Positions 1-8,337 of a DNA stretch of 64,000 nt are shown in pieces (the stretch's first letter is position 1; each line of letters begins with the position of its first letter). Both the position numbers and the translations under genes were made by a program. This DNA comes from Flavobacterium reichenbachii (GTDB lineage: Bacteria; Bacteroidota; Bacteroidia; Flavobacteriales; Flavobacteriaceae). The notes beneath the pieces were generated by a model. It ran no database searches and was not told the origin of the DNA. It saw only the letters and a list, made by a program, of their open reading frames with translations. The DNA lies in the NCBI RefSeq assembly GCF_002217435.1, contig NZ_MUHF01000007.1:190713-254712 (forward strand), read 5' to 3'.

Positions 1-120
1 AAAGTAACAGATGATGAGTTGCTTAGGAAAAACTTAAGCGTCAATTTTAGAGAAACTGTCATTAAAAATTATTCAAAGGATAAAGTAATTGAAAAATTAA
101 TCGCGGCCTACAAAAATTAA
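1..120 (+). CDS. C-terminal end of a gene cut by the window edge, probably a glycosyltransferase
   Basis: The first 120 bases are open in frame 1 and end in TAA at 118-120, giving a 39-residue tail ending in IAAYKN. The start is outside the window. The tail alone does not prove a family. The next gene begins four bases later and is a polysaccharide polymerase or ligase, so the two are very likely cotranscribed in a surface-polysaccharide cluster, where a group 1 glycosyltransferase with this sort of helical C-terminus would be usual. The assignment is inferred from context. Confidence 0.5.
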   Translation, partial: KVTDDELLRKNLSVNFRETVIKNYSKDKVIEKLIAAYKN

Positions 121-124
121 ATTA

Positions 125-1474
125 ATGGAAAAATCTTCATTATCATATCTTTACTTGATCCTATTCCATGTTTTTATAGGAGTATTGGTTTTTATTTTAC
201 CTCTTATTTCAACATTATATACATTATCTATTGTTGTTTTTGGTCTTGCTTTTATTATAAAAAGCAAAAATAAAAATAATGAAGTACTGATAATGTCAGC
301 GTATGTTATTGGTGCAGAAGTGCTTTTAAGGATGACAGGCGGTGCTATCCTAAATGAAGCGGGTAAATATATCATCATGATTTTTATGTTTACCGCTATT
401 ATTTATTCAGGCTTTTCTAACAGGGCATTTATATATTGGGTTTTCTTTATATTTCTTATTCCAGGTGTTATCGTTTCTGTTTTTTCTTTAAATTTTGATA
501 CCGATATTAGAAAGGCAATCGCTTTTAATATTACTGGTCCGGTTTGTTTAGGAATGTGCGCGATTTATTGTTTTGAGAGAAGAATAAGTTACGAAAGGCT
601 AAAGTCTGTTATTACCGTATTATCATTGCCCTTAGTTTCTACAGCGGTCTATCTTTTTTTGTATGCTCCGAGTGTGAAAGAGGTAGTAAAAGGAACAGAT
701 TCTAATTTTTTAACGTCAGGCGGATTTGGACCAAACCAAGTGTCTACCGTATTAGGTTTAGGACTTTTTATATTCTTTGTACAATTCCTTTTGAATTCAA
801 AAAACAAACTGCTTTTGATGATAAATGCTTCATTTGTTTTGATTTTTGCATTTAGAGGTATTGTTACTTTTTCGAGAGGAGGAGTAATCACCGCAATCGT
901 CATGATCGCGTTATTGTTAATGGTGCTTTATTATCAGGGAAATTCTCGTGCTAAGTCAAAAATTGGTGTGGTAGTAATTATTACTTTCTTGGCAGGACTT
1001 GGAGTTTGGGGCTATTCTTCATTACAAACTAGCGGATTAATTAATAAAAGATATGCAAATAAGGATGCTCTTGGCAGAGTAAAAAAAAGTAAACTGTCGG
1101 GAAGAGAAACTCTTATTGCTTCAGAATTTCAGATGTTTTTAGACAATCCTATTTTAGGAGTAGGAGTAGGAAAAAATAAAGAAATTAGAAAAGAAGAAAC
1201 TGGAATTAATGCTGCTTCTCATAATGAAGTTACAAGAATGGTTGCAGAACATGGCACCTTTGGTATACTGGATTTAATGATTTTACTCTTTACTCCGTTG
1301 ATATTATTTGCAAACGATCGGCGAAATATATTTGCACTTTCGTTTTTAGCATTTTGGTTTTTAACCATAAATCATGCTGCAATGCGTACCGCAGCGCCAG
1401 CATTTGTTTACGGTTTGGCACTACTTTCTGTAGTGGCAAAAAAACCTGAAAAAGAAGAAAGTACACTGAATTAA
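125..1474 (+). CDS. O-antigen polymerase/ligase-like membrane protein (Wzy_C/WaaL type)
   Basis: The 449-residue protein is almost entirely hydrophobic, with roughly ten to twelve membrane segments, and carries one larger soluble loop at about residues 300-375. The loop holds GVGVGKNK and then a HNEVTRMVAEHG stretch, the pattern typical of the Wzy_C domain of O-antigen ligases and polymerases (H-N-x-x-x-x...E-x-G). Such proteins join lipid-linked oligosaccharide repeats, or transfer glycan to lipid A or protein, on the periplasmic side of the inner membrane. It sits between a likely glycosyltransferase and a polyprenyl glycosylphosphotransferase. Whether it polymerises or ligates cannot be read from sequence. 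The ATG is four bases after the previous stop. Confidence 0.8.
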   Translation: MEKSSLSYLYLILFHVFIGVLVFILPLISTLYTLSIVVFGLAFIIKSKNKNNEVLIMSAYVIGAEVLLRMTGGAILNEAGKYIIMIFMFTAIIYSGFSNRAFIYWVFFIFLIPGVIVSVFSLNFDTDIRKAIAFNITGPVCLGMCAIYCFERRISYERLKSVITVLSLPLVSTAVYLFLYAPSVKEVVKGTDSNFLTSGGFGPNQVSTVLGLGLFIFFVQFLLNSKNKLLLMINASFVLIFAFRGIVTFSRGGVITAIVMIALLLMVLYYQGNSRAKSKIGVVVIITFLAGLGVWGYSSLQTSGLINKRYANKDALGRVKKSKLSGRETLIASEFQMFLDNPILGVGVGKNKEIRKEETGINAASHNEVTRMVAEHGTFGILDLMILLFTPLILFANDRRNIFALSFLAFWFLTINHAAMRTAAPAFVYGLALLSVVAKKPEKEESTLN

Positions 1475-1490
1475 TTTATGTTTTTTATGA

Positions 1491-1498
1491 TACATTTG
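1491..1498 (+). promoter_or_regulatory. possible -7 box ahead of the glycosylphosphotransferase
   Basis: TACATTTG matches the Bacteroidota -7 consensus TAnnTTTG and lies 34 bases before the downstream ATG. No clear TTG is found 19-20 bases upstream, so this is weak; the gene may simply be read from the upstream operon. Confidence 0.3.
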
Positions 1499-1531
1499 CT
1501 CTGCCTAATTACCCCCAAATTATTAGAATAA

Positions 1532-2926
1532 ATGACTAAAAAAAATAAAATACATTTTGAGATTTCGGAGCGGAAAGTACTGCTTTCTGTTTTTGATGCC
1601 TTTTTTGTTTTGACGGCCTTGTATGGCGTAAGCATGATATTCGATTACCATTATTTTGCTTTTGTCTGGACACACTACTATGCCCCAGTTTTACTTATTG
1701 CCTACATTTACATTTTCGGATTCATCTTCGAAATGTATAATCTTCAAGTCGCCAGCAATCAATTTCAGATTCTGCGAAACGTAATTTTTACAGTAACAAC
1801 AACTGTTTCGGTTTTTTTGTTTACCCCTTTTTTGTCGCCAGAACTTCCTAAACAGCGATTGGTGATTTTTATCTTTTATTCTACAGTACTTTTTATATTA
1901 CTTCTTTGGCGATTTTTTTATGCCTATTTTCTCGCTTCTCAGCGTTTTACTCAAAATGTGATTTTAATATGTGATAAAATTCAGGTAGGAGATTTGGTTT
2001 TAGGATTAGAAAATGTCGATCCAAATTACAAAATTATAGGTTTTGTAAATTCAGATGCTGCTTCAAATGAAAATTCAAAATTTCAATATGTAAAAGAAAT
2101 TAAAAAAGAGAATTTGGAGGACTTCGTAAGAAAGAATAATGTCGCAGAAATTGTCATCGCCTGTCAAAGTACAGATGGAATCACAGCCGATTTATACCAG
2201 CATTTACTTCATTTATTAGAAGCAGGAAATATAATCAGAGAATACACTCAGGTTTACGAAAGTAAAACACAGCGAATCCCGGTTCATTATATTTCAAGAG
2301 ATTTTTATCGTTTTTTTCCTTTTAGCCGCAGTAATAGTAATAAGCTGTACTTGAGTTTTGTACGGTTAATAGAGTTTTTACTGTCTGTTACAGGTCTGAT
2401 GATCTGCGGGCTGTTAATTCCTTTTATAGCTTTCGGAAATTTTTTAGCAAACAAAGGAAGTTTGTTCTATACGCAGCAGCGCGTTGGAAAGCACGGAGTT
2501 GTTTTTGAGATTTATAAGTTTAGAACTATGATCAGCAATTCAGAAATTAATGGTGCCGTATTTGCCGCCGCAGACGATAAAAGAATTACCCCATTTGGAA
2601 AATTTATGCGCAAATCAAGAATCGATGAGCTTCCTCAGTTTTTTAATATTTTGAAGGGAGATATGGGAGTTATCGGGCCAAGACCGGAGCGTCCGCATTT
2701 TGTTCAGGAAATTGCCAGTATTATGCCGTTTTATGAAACACGTCATGTTATTAAACCCGGACTTACAGGCTGGGCGCAGGTAAATTATTCTTATGGAGAA
2801 TCTATAGACGAAAGCCTCATAAAACTGCAATATGATTTGTATTACATTAAACACAGAAGTATTTTTCTGGATTTAAGTATTACATTTAAAACGATTACAA
2901 CAGTTTTATTCTACCGCGGACAATAA
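1532..2926 (+). CDS. Polyprenyl glycosylphosphotransferase (initiating sugar-phosphate transferase)
   Basis: The 464-residue protein has four to five N-terminal membrane helices, a CoA-binding-like cytosolic region (about 140-240), another hydrophobic hairpin near 275-305, and a C-terminal bacterial sugar transferase domain. The catalytic domain shows the expected motifs: YKFRTM, RKSRIDELPQFFNILKGDM and IGPRPERP. Enzymes of this WcaJ/WbaP-like family move a hexose-1-phosphate from a nucleotide sugar to undecaprenyl phosphate, the first step of exopolysaccharide or O-unit synthesis. Its place at the end of the cluster next to a Wzy-like gene fits. The sugar is unknown. Its stop lies one base from the stop of the convergent downstream gene. 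Confidence 0.9.
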   Translation: MTKKNKIHFEISERKVLLSVFDAFFVLTALYGVSMIFDYHYFAFVWTHYYAPVLLIAYIYIFGFIFEMYNLQVASNQFQILRNVIFTVTTTVSVFLFTPFLSPELPKQRLVIFIFYSTVLFILLLWRFFYAYFLASQRFTQNVILICDKIQVGDLVLGLENVDPNYKIIGFVNSDAASNENSKFQYVKEIKKENLEDFVRKNNVAEIVIACQSTDGITADLYQHLLHLLEAGNIIREYTQVYESKTQRIPVHYISRDFYRFFPFSRSNSNKLYLSFVRLIEFLLSVTGLMICGLLIPFIAFGNFLANKGSLFYTQQRVGKHGVVFEIYKFRTMISNSEINGAVFAAADDKRITPFGKFMRKSRIDELPQFFNILKGDMGVIGPRPERPHFVQEIASIMPFYETRHVIKPGLTGWAQVNYSYGESIDESLIKLQYDLYYIKHRSIFLDLSITFKTITTVLFYRGQ

Positions 2927-2927
2927 T

Positions 2928-4064
2928 TTATATTATAATCGGAATTCGCTTTTTGTTTTGTATTGCAATTCTAACCAAGATTATTCCACTAGTAATTATA
3001 AGAGGCAGCGTAATAAAAAAATGCGCCTTGTTAATCATAAGTATAAAATAGACCACTAAAAATGTCAAATGTAAAAGAGCAAGTCTATACACTGCTCTTT
3101 TATTTTTTAAAATTGAAAAGATAATTAAAAAAAGCAGCAGCGGACTAAATAGTAAAACATTGTAATTCATCGCCAGTTCATGATGAAGCGAATAAAAACC
3201 AACAAAAACAAAAAAGATTCCCATTAAAGTCAAAATTAAAAGATAAAACTCATTTAATTTTTTATTGTTAATCAAGATTATGGCCAGCAGTATAAAAATG
3301 TAAGTAAAAATATTATTCCACCAAGAAAACGGAGTAACCTTCTCAAAGTTTAGTAAGGTCTTAGTTTTACCCGTCAAAAGGTGATTGTCAAACGTAGTCT
3401 TTTCTAAACTGTTTTTCAATTCAAAAGGTAAAAATATTGTGGTTCCTAACTGATCCACTTTTGTTCCGAAAATTATGCTGGTACCCAATTTTTCATAAAA
3501 ATGCCCATCAAAATAAGGAAATAAAATGGATCGATAGGTTAGATCTTTATTCTCTTTTTTAACCACTACATCTCCGCCTAAAGTTGAGTTAATTACATCA
3601 ACCACCATAGAGGTGCAATTTTTATCAATAAATTTATAAGTGTAATAACGATCTTCAGAATATAAAGCAGTGTTTAATTTATCAAAAAGCTTTTGTTTAA
3701 GATCTTGTGAAAGAAGTAATTCCTGTTCAAAAATGCTTCTTTTGTCATCAGTATATTCATTTATAAAATCAGGAAAAGAAGCCGCTCCAACAAAATACTG
3801 CAAATCACCCTTGGCAAATTTTGCTACAAAGTTAGGTGTCCTAAAATCAAAATTGCCATAATTGTATACAATATCTATATTATTTCCAGGATCATCTACC
3901 CGAATAGCGGTATGTCCAAAAAAACTATAAGATTCGTTACCAAGTCCGCAGGTTAGAATACTTATTTTGGCCTCTTTGGATAAAGGTAAACTTTGACCAA
4001 ATCCAATAAAGCTTATTAAGAATAGTAAACTAAAAACGGTTCTTTTGAAAATGACATTTTTCAT
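2928..4064 (-). CDS. DUF4105 (Lnb-type N-terminal domain) membrane protein
   Basis: The 378-residue protein starts with a signal peptide (about 1-23, ending FGQS), followed by a periplasmic domain to about residue 160 with TCGLGNESYSFFGHTAIRV, a conserved YNYGNFDF and DKNCTSM. These are DUF4105 hallmarks, a Cys-containing NlpC/P60-like fold related to the N-terminal domain of Lnb lipoprotein acyltransferases. The C-terminal third (about 245-375) has four or five membrane helices. The exact substrate is unknown; a role in lipoprotein or envelope modification is a family-level guess. It follows the PorV/PorQ-like gene by 39 bases on the same strand and may share its transcript. Confidence 0.75.
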   Translation of the reverse strand: MKNVIFKRTVFSLLFLISFIGFGQSLPLSKEAKISILTCGLGNESYSFFGHTAIRVDDPGNNIDIVYNYGNFDFRTPNFVAKFAKGDLQYFVGAASFPDFINEYTDDKRSIFEQELLLSQDLKQKLFDKLNTALYSEDRYYTYKFIDKNCTSMVVDVINSTLGGDVVVKKENKDLTYRSILFPYFDGHFYEKLGTSIIFGTKVDQLGTTIFLPFELKNSLEKTTFDNHLLTGKTKTLLNFEKVTPFSWWNNIFTYIFILLAIILINNKKLNEFYLLILTLMGIFFVFVGFYSLHHELAMNYNVLLFSPLLLFLIIFSILKNKRAVYRLALLHLTFLVVYFILMINKAHFFITLPLIITSGIILVRIAIQNKKRIPIII

Positions 4065-4103
4065 GATCTAAAATTTTAAAAAAAAATATTGGTTTTGTAA
4101 TGG

Positions 4104-5171
4104 TTATCTAAAAATACCTAAATCTACTTTTATAGAAAAAATATTAGAATATAAAGCAGTACTTTGATTTCCTAAGTCTGTTAAAGCATAATCTACCTGA
4201 ACACCTTTATATTTAAAACCCAATCCGATATTGGGCTGAAAACTTAGTTTTTCTGTATTATCTAATTGCGTAACATTCTGAAAATTTCCTGCTCCTGCTC
4301 TTAAAAATACCAAATCAGTATATCCAAATTCAAAACCAACTGCGGGATCAATACTCACTATTTTAGATGAAATAATATCATTAGTCTGCTCAAAACGCAT
4401 GTTTAGATTTGTAGCGATCAAAAGGCTGTAATCATTATGAAATTCAATCATCTTTGAAACTCCCAATTGGGCTTTTGGCAGTGTAATTTCGGTGCTTTCC
4501 GGCAGTTCATTATTTTCTCCGGGAATTGCATTGGCGATTTTTTCATACTCTTCTTCGTCAATATTCCAAACATTATATGTTGTTGTAATATCTCGGAGCA
4601 TCAATCCGAACTTCCAGTCATTTCTCTCAAACTGAAGTCCAAGATCAAAACCAAATCCCCAGGAATTAGCAAATTTACCAATTACGCGTCGTATTATTTT
4701 TGCATTTACTCCATATTGAAATCCTTCAACAGGCAGCTTTCTGGCATAAGAAAAAGTAAATCCATAATCTGCAGTTGAGAATAATTTAATGCGGTTATAA
4801 TCTATATTTCCCTGGCTGTCGATCAATTGTGTGGTATCCATAATATCATCAACCCCAAAACGAATCATCGATATTCCCCAGGCACTTCTGTCGTCAATCG
4901 GGCTTGCATATCCAATAAAATCATATTGAGCAATATTGGCAAAATAATTGGCATGCATTAAAGAGATTTGATGATCTTCTAGTTTTGTTAATCCTGCAGG
5001 ATTCCAATAAACGGCATTTACATCATCTGTAGAGGCAGTCACTGCACTCGACATTCCCAGTGCAGCAGCGTCAACTCCAATATTCATAAATTCATTCGAA
5101 TATTTTCGAATAGTTTGCGCATACTGTGAGGTAAAGCTCCAAAATAATAAAAAGACAAAGATTTTCTTCAA
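4104..5171 (-). CDS. PorV/PorQ-family outer membrane beta-barrel protein
   Basis: A signal peptide (about 1-19, ending SQYAQ) precedes a FadL/UPF0164-like barrel. The N-terminal part has ALGMSSAVTASTDDVNAVYW followed by NPAGL, the pattern shared by PorV and PorQ of the type IX secretion system and their paralogues. The remaining ~300 residues alternate like beta strands and end in an aromatic-rich C-terminus (KVDLGIFR). The 355-residue length is shorter than typical PorV, so this is more likely a paralogue than PorV itself. It could be a T9SS accessory barrel or an unrelated transporter. No other T9SS gene is nearby. Confidence 0.65.
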   Translation of the reverse strand: MKKIFVFLLFWSFTSQYAQTIRKYSNEFMNIGVDAAALGMSSAVTASTDDVNAVYWNPAGLTKLEDHQISLMHANYFANIAQYDFIGYASPIDDRSAWGISMIRFGVDDIMDTTQLIDSQGNIDYNRIKLFSTADYGFTFSYARKLPVEGFQYGVNAKIIRRVIGKFANSWGFGFDLGLQFERNDWKFGLMLRDITTTYNVWNIDEEEYEKIANAIPGENNELPESTEITLPKAQLGVSKMIEFHNDYSLLIATNLNMRFEQTNDIISSKIVSIDPAVGFEFGYTDLVFLRAGAGNFQNVTQLDNTEKLSFQPNIGLGFKYKGVQVDYALTDLGNQSTALYSNIFSIKVDLGIFR

Positions 5172-5212
5172 CGGATAGATTTTAGCAGATCGAGGCCTGT
5201 TTTAATTTTTAT

Positions 5213-5220
5213 CAAAAATA
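5213..5220 (-). promoter_or_regulatory. -7 box for the PorV/PorQ-like gene
   Basis: On the minus strand TATTTTTG matches TAnnTTTG, about 42 bases upstream of the ATG at 5171. I see no convincing -33 TTG. Confidence 0.35.
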
Positions 5221-5325
5221 TAATATTTTACGGATCTAATTTGTTCCTTTTGAGAAATATTGCGAAAGAAAGAATTTCAAATAAAAAACTCTTTTAAAAA
5301 CTTATTTTAGATGCGGTTATTATGC

Positions 5326-5333
5326 TAAATTTG
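5326..5333 (+). promoter_or_regulatory. -7 box for pssA
   Basis: TAAATTTG is an exact TAnnTTTG match, about 30 bases before the pssA ATG at 5364. The -33 region is T-rich without an exact TTG. Confidence 0.45.
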
Positions 5334-5363
5334 TTGCTTACCATTATCAAATTAATTTAAAAG

Positions 5364-6074
5364 ATGAATATTAAAAAACACATTCCTAATCTAATCACAT
5401 TAATAAACCTTTTTTGTGGCTGTATCGCAGTAGTTTATATTTCTGAAGCCAATTATTTAATGGCTTTTTACATGGTATGCTTAGGAATTTTTTTCGATTT
5501 TTTTGATGGTTTTTTTGCCCGAATTTTCAAAGTGTCCAGTCCGCTTGGGTTGCAGTTAGATTCTCTAGCAGATATGGTAACCAGCGGAGTTGCTCCGGGT
5601 TATGTTATGTACACTTTGTTTTCAAACAGTGCACATGAATTAGGAACACATCCATTTATTCCTTTTTTAGGTTTTATTATAACATTGGGTTCTTGTTACC
5701 GTTTGGCAAATTTTAATATCGATACGCGTCAAACCGATTCTTTTATTGGTTTGCCGACACCTGCAAATTCACTTTTCATTTTAAGTCTGCCTCTGGTAAT
5801 AGAGTTTTCAGATTCTTTAATAGTTTTAGAAATTTTAACCAACCAATGGGTTTTACTTCTTATTACGCTATTCAGTGCTTATATTTTAAATGCAGAAATT
5901 CCACTATTTTCATTAAAAGTAAAGAAATTTAACTTCAAAGATAATGCACTTCAAATGTCATTTTTACTGATTTCTTTTGTTTTGCTGATTTTACTTCAAT
6001 ACATGGCTATACCTGTAATTATCATTTTTTATGTTTTGTTGTCGGTTGTAAATAATGTGTTTTTCAAAAAGTAG
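5364..6074 (+). CDS. pssA: CDP-diacylglycerol--serine O-phosphatidyltransferase
   Basis: This inner membrane enzyme makes phosphatidylserine from CDP-diacylglycerol and serine, the precursor of phosphatidylethanolamine. The CDP-alcohol phosphotransferase signature D-G-x2-A-R-x8-G-x3-D-x3-D is complete: D48, G49, A52, R53, G62, D66 and D70. The 236-residue length with about seven or eight hydrophobic segments is usual for the Bacteroidota form. The leader HIPNLITLINLFCGC is typical of PssA. It is followed after 10 bases by a GH25 gene, which is probably cotranscribed. Confidence 0.93.
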   Translation: MNIKKHIPNLITLINLFCGCIAVVYISEANYLMAFYMVCLGIFFDFFDGFFARIFKVSSPLGLQLDSLADMVTSGVAPGYVMYTLFSNSAHELGTHPFIPFLGFIITLGSCYRLANFNIDTRQTDSFIGLPTPANSLFILSLPLVIEFSDSLIVLEILTNQWVLLLITLFSAYILNAEIPLFSLKVKKFNFKDNALQMSFLLISFVLLILLQYMAIPVIIIFYVLLSVVNNVFFKK

Positions 6075-6084
6075 TTTTATTTGA

Positions 6085-6936
6085 ATGGGAAGAAAGACAA
6101 CTTATCGTAAAACTGTTTCAAAGAAGTCCGGCTGGTCACTGTTCGGCCGAATGCTGCGTTTCCTTTGTTTGTCAATTTTAGCATTGCTTTTTATTGCGGG
6201 TGTCTATCATTACCGCCGTGGATTAGCCTATTATTTAGGTTTTAAAGCTAACAAAATTTCAGAAAAAGAAGCAGAAGATAAACGTCTTTCTGATGTGCGA
6301 AATTTTCAGGTTCTGGCAAAACATGAAGGGAAATCTATAGGTTTGGATGTTTCAGAATATCAAGGAAAAATCAGCTGGTCTTATGTTGATACTTTAGAGC
6401 AAAAATACCCAATAGATTTTGTATTTATTAGAGCTACTATTGGAAGAGATAGAAAGGATTATCAGTTTAAGCGAAATTGGATCGGTGCTAAAGAAAATAA
6501 AATGATTCGAGGCGCTTATCATTATTATCGTCCAAACGAAAATTCGATAGAACAGGCGAACCTTTTTATTGAAACAGTAAAATTAGAAAAAGGAGATCTG
6601 CCTCCGGTTTTGGATATCGAGAGATTACCAAAAAATCAGTCAATAGACAGTTTAAAGAAAGGTTTAAAACGCTGGCTTCTCAAAGTAGAAAATCATTATA
6701 AAGTGCGCCCGATAATTTATACTGGGGAAAGATATTATTCGGATTTCTTAAAAGATGAATTCGGAGAATATTTGTTCTGGATAGCCAATTATAATTTTTA
6801 CAGAGAAAAAATTGAAGACGACTGGCTGTTTTGGCAGTTTACAGAAAAAGCTACTGTTCCTGGAATTAAACATAATGTAGATGTGAATATTTATAACGGA
6901 GATTTACAGCAATTGCAGTTTATTACGGTTGACTAG
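6085..6936 (+). CDS. Membrane-anchored GH25 lysozyme-like muramidase
   Basis: The 283-residue protein has a basic N-terminus and one membrane segment (about 22-42), so the catalytic domain is anchored in the inner membrane facing the periplasm. The GH25 fold is shown by GLDVSEYQGKISW (D88), FVFIRATIG, GAYHYYRP and PPVLDIE, giving the expected acidic pair D177/E179, and ends with DVNIYNGD. Family members cleave the MurNAc-GlcNAc bond of peptidoglycan. It may act in wall turnover or secretion-complex insertion; this is inference. It converges on lptB with a shared terminator between. Confidence 0.88.
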   Translation: MGRKTTYRKTVSKKSGWSLFGRMLRFLCLSILALLFIAGVYHYRRGLAYYLGFKANKISEKEAEDKRLSDVRNFQVLAKHEGKSIGLDVSEYQGKISWSYVDTLEQKYPIDFVFIRATIGRDRKDYQFKRNWIGAKENKMIRGAYHYYRPNENSIEQANLFIETVKLEKGDLPPVLDIERLPKNQSIDSLKKGLKRWLLKVENHYKVRPIIYTGERYYSDFLKDEFGEYLFWIANYNFYREKIEDDWLFWQFTEKATVPGIKHNVDVNIYNGDLQQLQFITVD

Positions 6937-6969
6937 AATATTTTGTAAAAAGCTAAAGGGTAAAAGAAA

Positions 6970-7008
6970 AAATGGTAAAAAGTAATTCAAATTTACTTTT
7001 TACCATTT
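6970..7008. terminator. bidirectional terminator between the GH25 gene and lptB
   Basis: AAATGGTAAAAAGTAA and TTACTTTTTACCATTT form a 16-bp perfect stem with a 7-base loop between two convergent genes. The A/T-rich flanks provide U-runs on both strands. Confidence 0.7.
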
Positions 7009-7020
7009 ATATATTAAATT

Positions 7021-7761
7021 CTAAAATTCAAGTTTCTTCTTGCGGAGCTCAAAATTCTGCCCCAGATAAACACGGCGAACCATTTCGTCTTCGACCAGTT
7101 CTTCTGGGATTCCTGCTTTAAGAATTCCTCCTTCAAACATTAAATAGGTCTTGTCGGTAATTGCCAGAGTTTCCTGAACGTTGTGATCGGTTATTAGAAT
7201 TCCGATATTTTTGTTCTTTAATTGAGCAACAATTCTCTGAATATCCTCTACTGCAACAGGGTCAACTCCTGCAAAAGGCTCATCTAGTAAGATGAATTTT
7301 GGGTCTGTAGCCAGCGCACGCGCAATTTCGGTACGACGGCGTTCTCCTCCAGAAAGTAAATCTCCTCGGTTAGTACGAATGTGTTCTAAGCTGAATTCTT
7401 CAATTAAACTTTCCATTTTTGCAATTTGAGCTTCTTTAGAAAGTTTAGTTAATTGTAAAACACTCAGAATGTTATCTTCAATGCTTAATTTTCTAAAAAC
7501 AGAAGCTTCCTGTGCCAAATAACCAATTCCTTCTTGTGCACGCTTGTACATGGGATAATCGGTTATGTTTAAATCATCAAGATAGATATTTCCCTGATTT
7601 GGTTTTACCAATCCAACAATCATATAAAAAGAAGTTGTTTTTCCGGCACCATTTGGCCCTAAAAGTCCAACGATTTCTCCTTGGTTAACTTCTACAGAAA
7701 TTCCTTTTACAACACTTCTTCCTTTATAGGTTTTGATTAAATTATCGGCTCTTAGCTTCAT
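7021..7761 (-). CDS. lptB: LPS export ABC transporter ATP-binding protein
   Basis: The 246-residue ATPase powers extraction of lipopolysaccharide from the inner membrane with LptF/G and the Lpt bridge. It shows Walker A GPNGAGKTT, the signature LSGGERRRTEIARAL, Walker B FILLDEPFAGVDP and the switch ITDHNV, in the LptB-type order. The LSGGERRR form and DEPFAGVDP are characteristic of LptB rather than of general ABC ATPases. The partner genes lptF/G are not in the window. It lies downstream of kdsD, tatC and an AhpD-like gene on the same strand; kdsD also serves LPS synthesis. A 222-base repeat-bearing gap separates it from the AhpD-like gene. Confidence 0.93.
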   Translation of the reverse strand: MKLRADNLIKTYKGRSVVKGISVEVNQGEIVGLLGPNGAGKTTSFYMIVGLVKPNQGNIYLDDLNITDYPMYKRAQEGIGYLAQEASVFRKLSIEDNILSVLQLTKLSKEAQIAKMESLIEEFSLEHIRTNRGDLLSGGERRRTEIARALATDPKFILLDEPFAGVDPVAVEDIQRIVAQLKNKNIGILITDHNVQETLAITDKTYLMFEGGILKAGIPEELVEDEMVRRVYLGQNFELRKKKLEF

Positions 7762-7768
7762 TTAGTTC

Positions 7769-7990
7769 AATTAGATAATTAGATAATTAGAAAATGAGAT
7801 AATTGAAAAACAAACTCACTATTCAATTTTATAATTTGATTTGAAAGGCAAAATAAATGTAAAATAATCAATCCGATAAATCAATTAACAAATTATTGCG
7901 TTTTCAAAATTTAGATTTGTGCTTAAGAATTAAATAATTAGAGCATTTCGAGAAATTATCTAATTATCAAATTGACACATTTTCTAATTA
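7769..7990. repeat. AT-rich intergenic inverted-repeat element
   Basis: Tandem copies of ATTAGATA run into AATTAGAAAATG at 7769-7796. The 13-base TAATTAGAAAATG (7784-7796) recurs inverted as CATTTTCTAATTA at 7978-7990, where it overlaps the last codons of the AhpD-like gene. The inner part again contains ATTATCTAATTATC. This resembles the low-complexity intergenic repeats seen elsewhere in the window. Confidence 0.55.
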
Positions 7991-8337
7991 GCAGCTTCCT
8001 CTTCAAGGGCTTCCCAAAATTCGTAAGCTCTTCTTAAATGCGGAATAACAATTGTTCCTCCAACAAGAGTTGCAATTCCCATAGCTTCCATCATTTCTTC
8101 TTTGGTAACTCCTTCTTTGTGGCTGGTTTCTAAGTGATATTTTACACAGTCATCACAACGCAGCACTGCAGATGCTACTAATCCTAAAAGTTCTTTTGTT
8201 TTTACATCAAGAGCTCCGGGTGCATAAGCGTTAGTATCAAGATTAAAAATTCTCTTTACAATCTTGTTGTTGTCAGCTAGTAATTTTTCGTTCATTTTAG
8301 AACGATAGTCGTTAAATTCTTGAATGATATCAGACAT
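7984..8337 (-). CDS. Carboxymuconolactone decarboxylase / AhpD-like family protein
   Basis: The 117-residue protein has the CMD-family core with C-D-D-C-V-K-Y-H, the CxxCxxxH redox motif of AhpD-like peroxidase partners, followed by EGVTKEEMMEAMGIA. AhpD proteins use the two cysteines to reduce peroxiredoxins through lipoyl partners; small stand-alone members mostly have unknown substrates. Its start overlaps the end of tatC by 8 bases, so it is translationally linked to tatC and kdsD. True decarboxylase activity is unlikely given the CxxC motif. Confidence 0.85.
   Translation of the reverse strand: MSDIIQEFNDYRSKMNEKLLADNNKIVKRIFNLDTNAYAPGALDVKTKELLGLVASAVLRCDDCVKYHLETSHKEGVTKEEMMEAMGIATLVGGTIVIPHLRRAYEFWEALEEEAAN

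Noticed and set aside
4104..5171. PorV of the type IX secretion system itself
   Set aside because: It is short for PorV and no T9SS partner lies nearby; a paralogue of the PorV/PorQ family is the safer call.
7769..7990. Possible CRISPR-like array from repeated ATTAGATAATTAG
   Set aside because: Units are short, AT-only and directly adjacent, without unique spacers; it is a simple repeat with an inverted copy.
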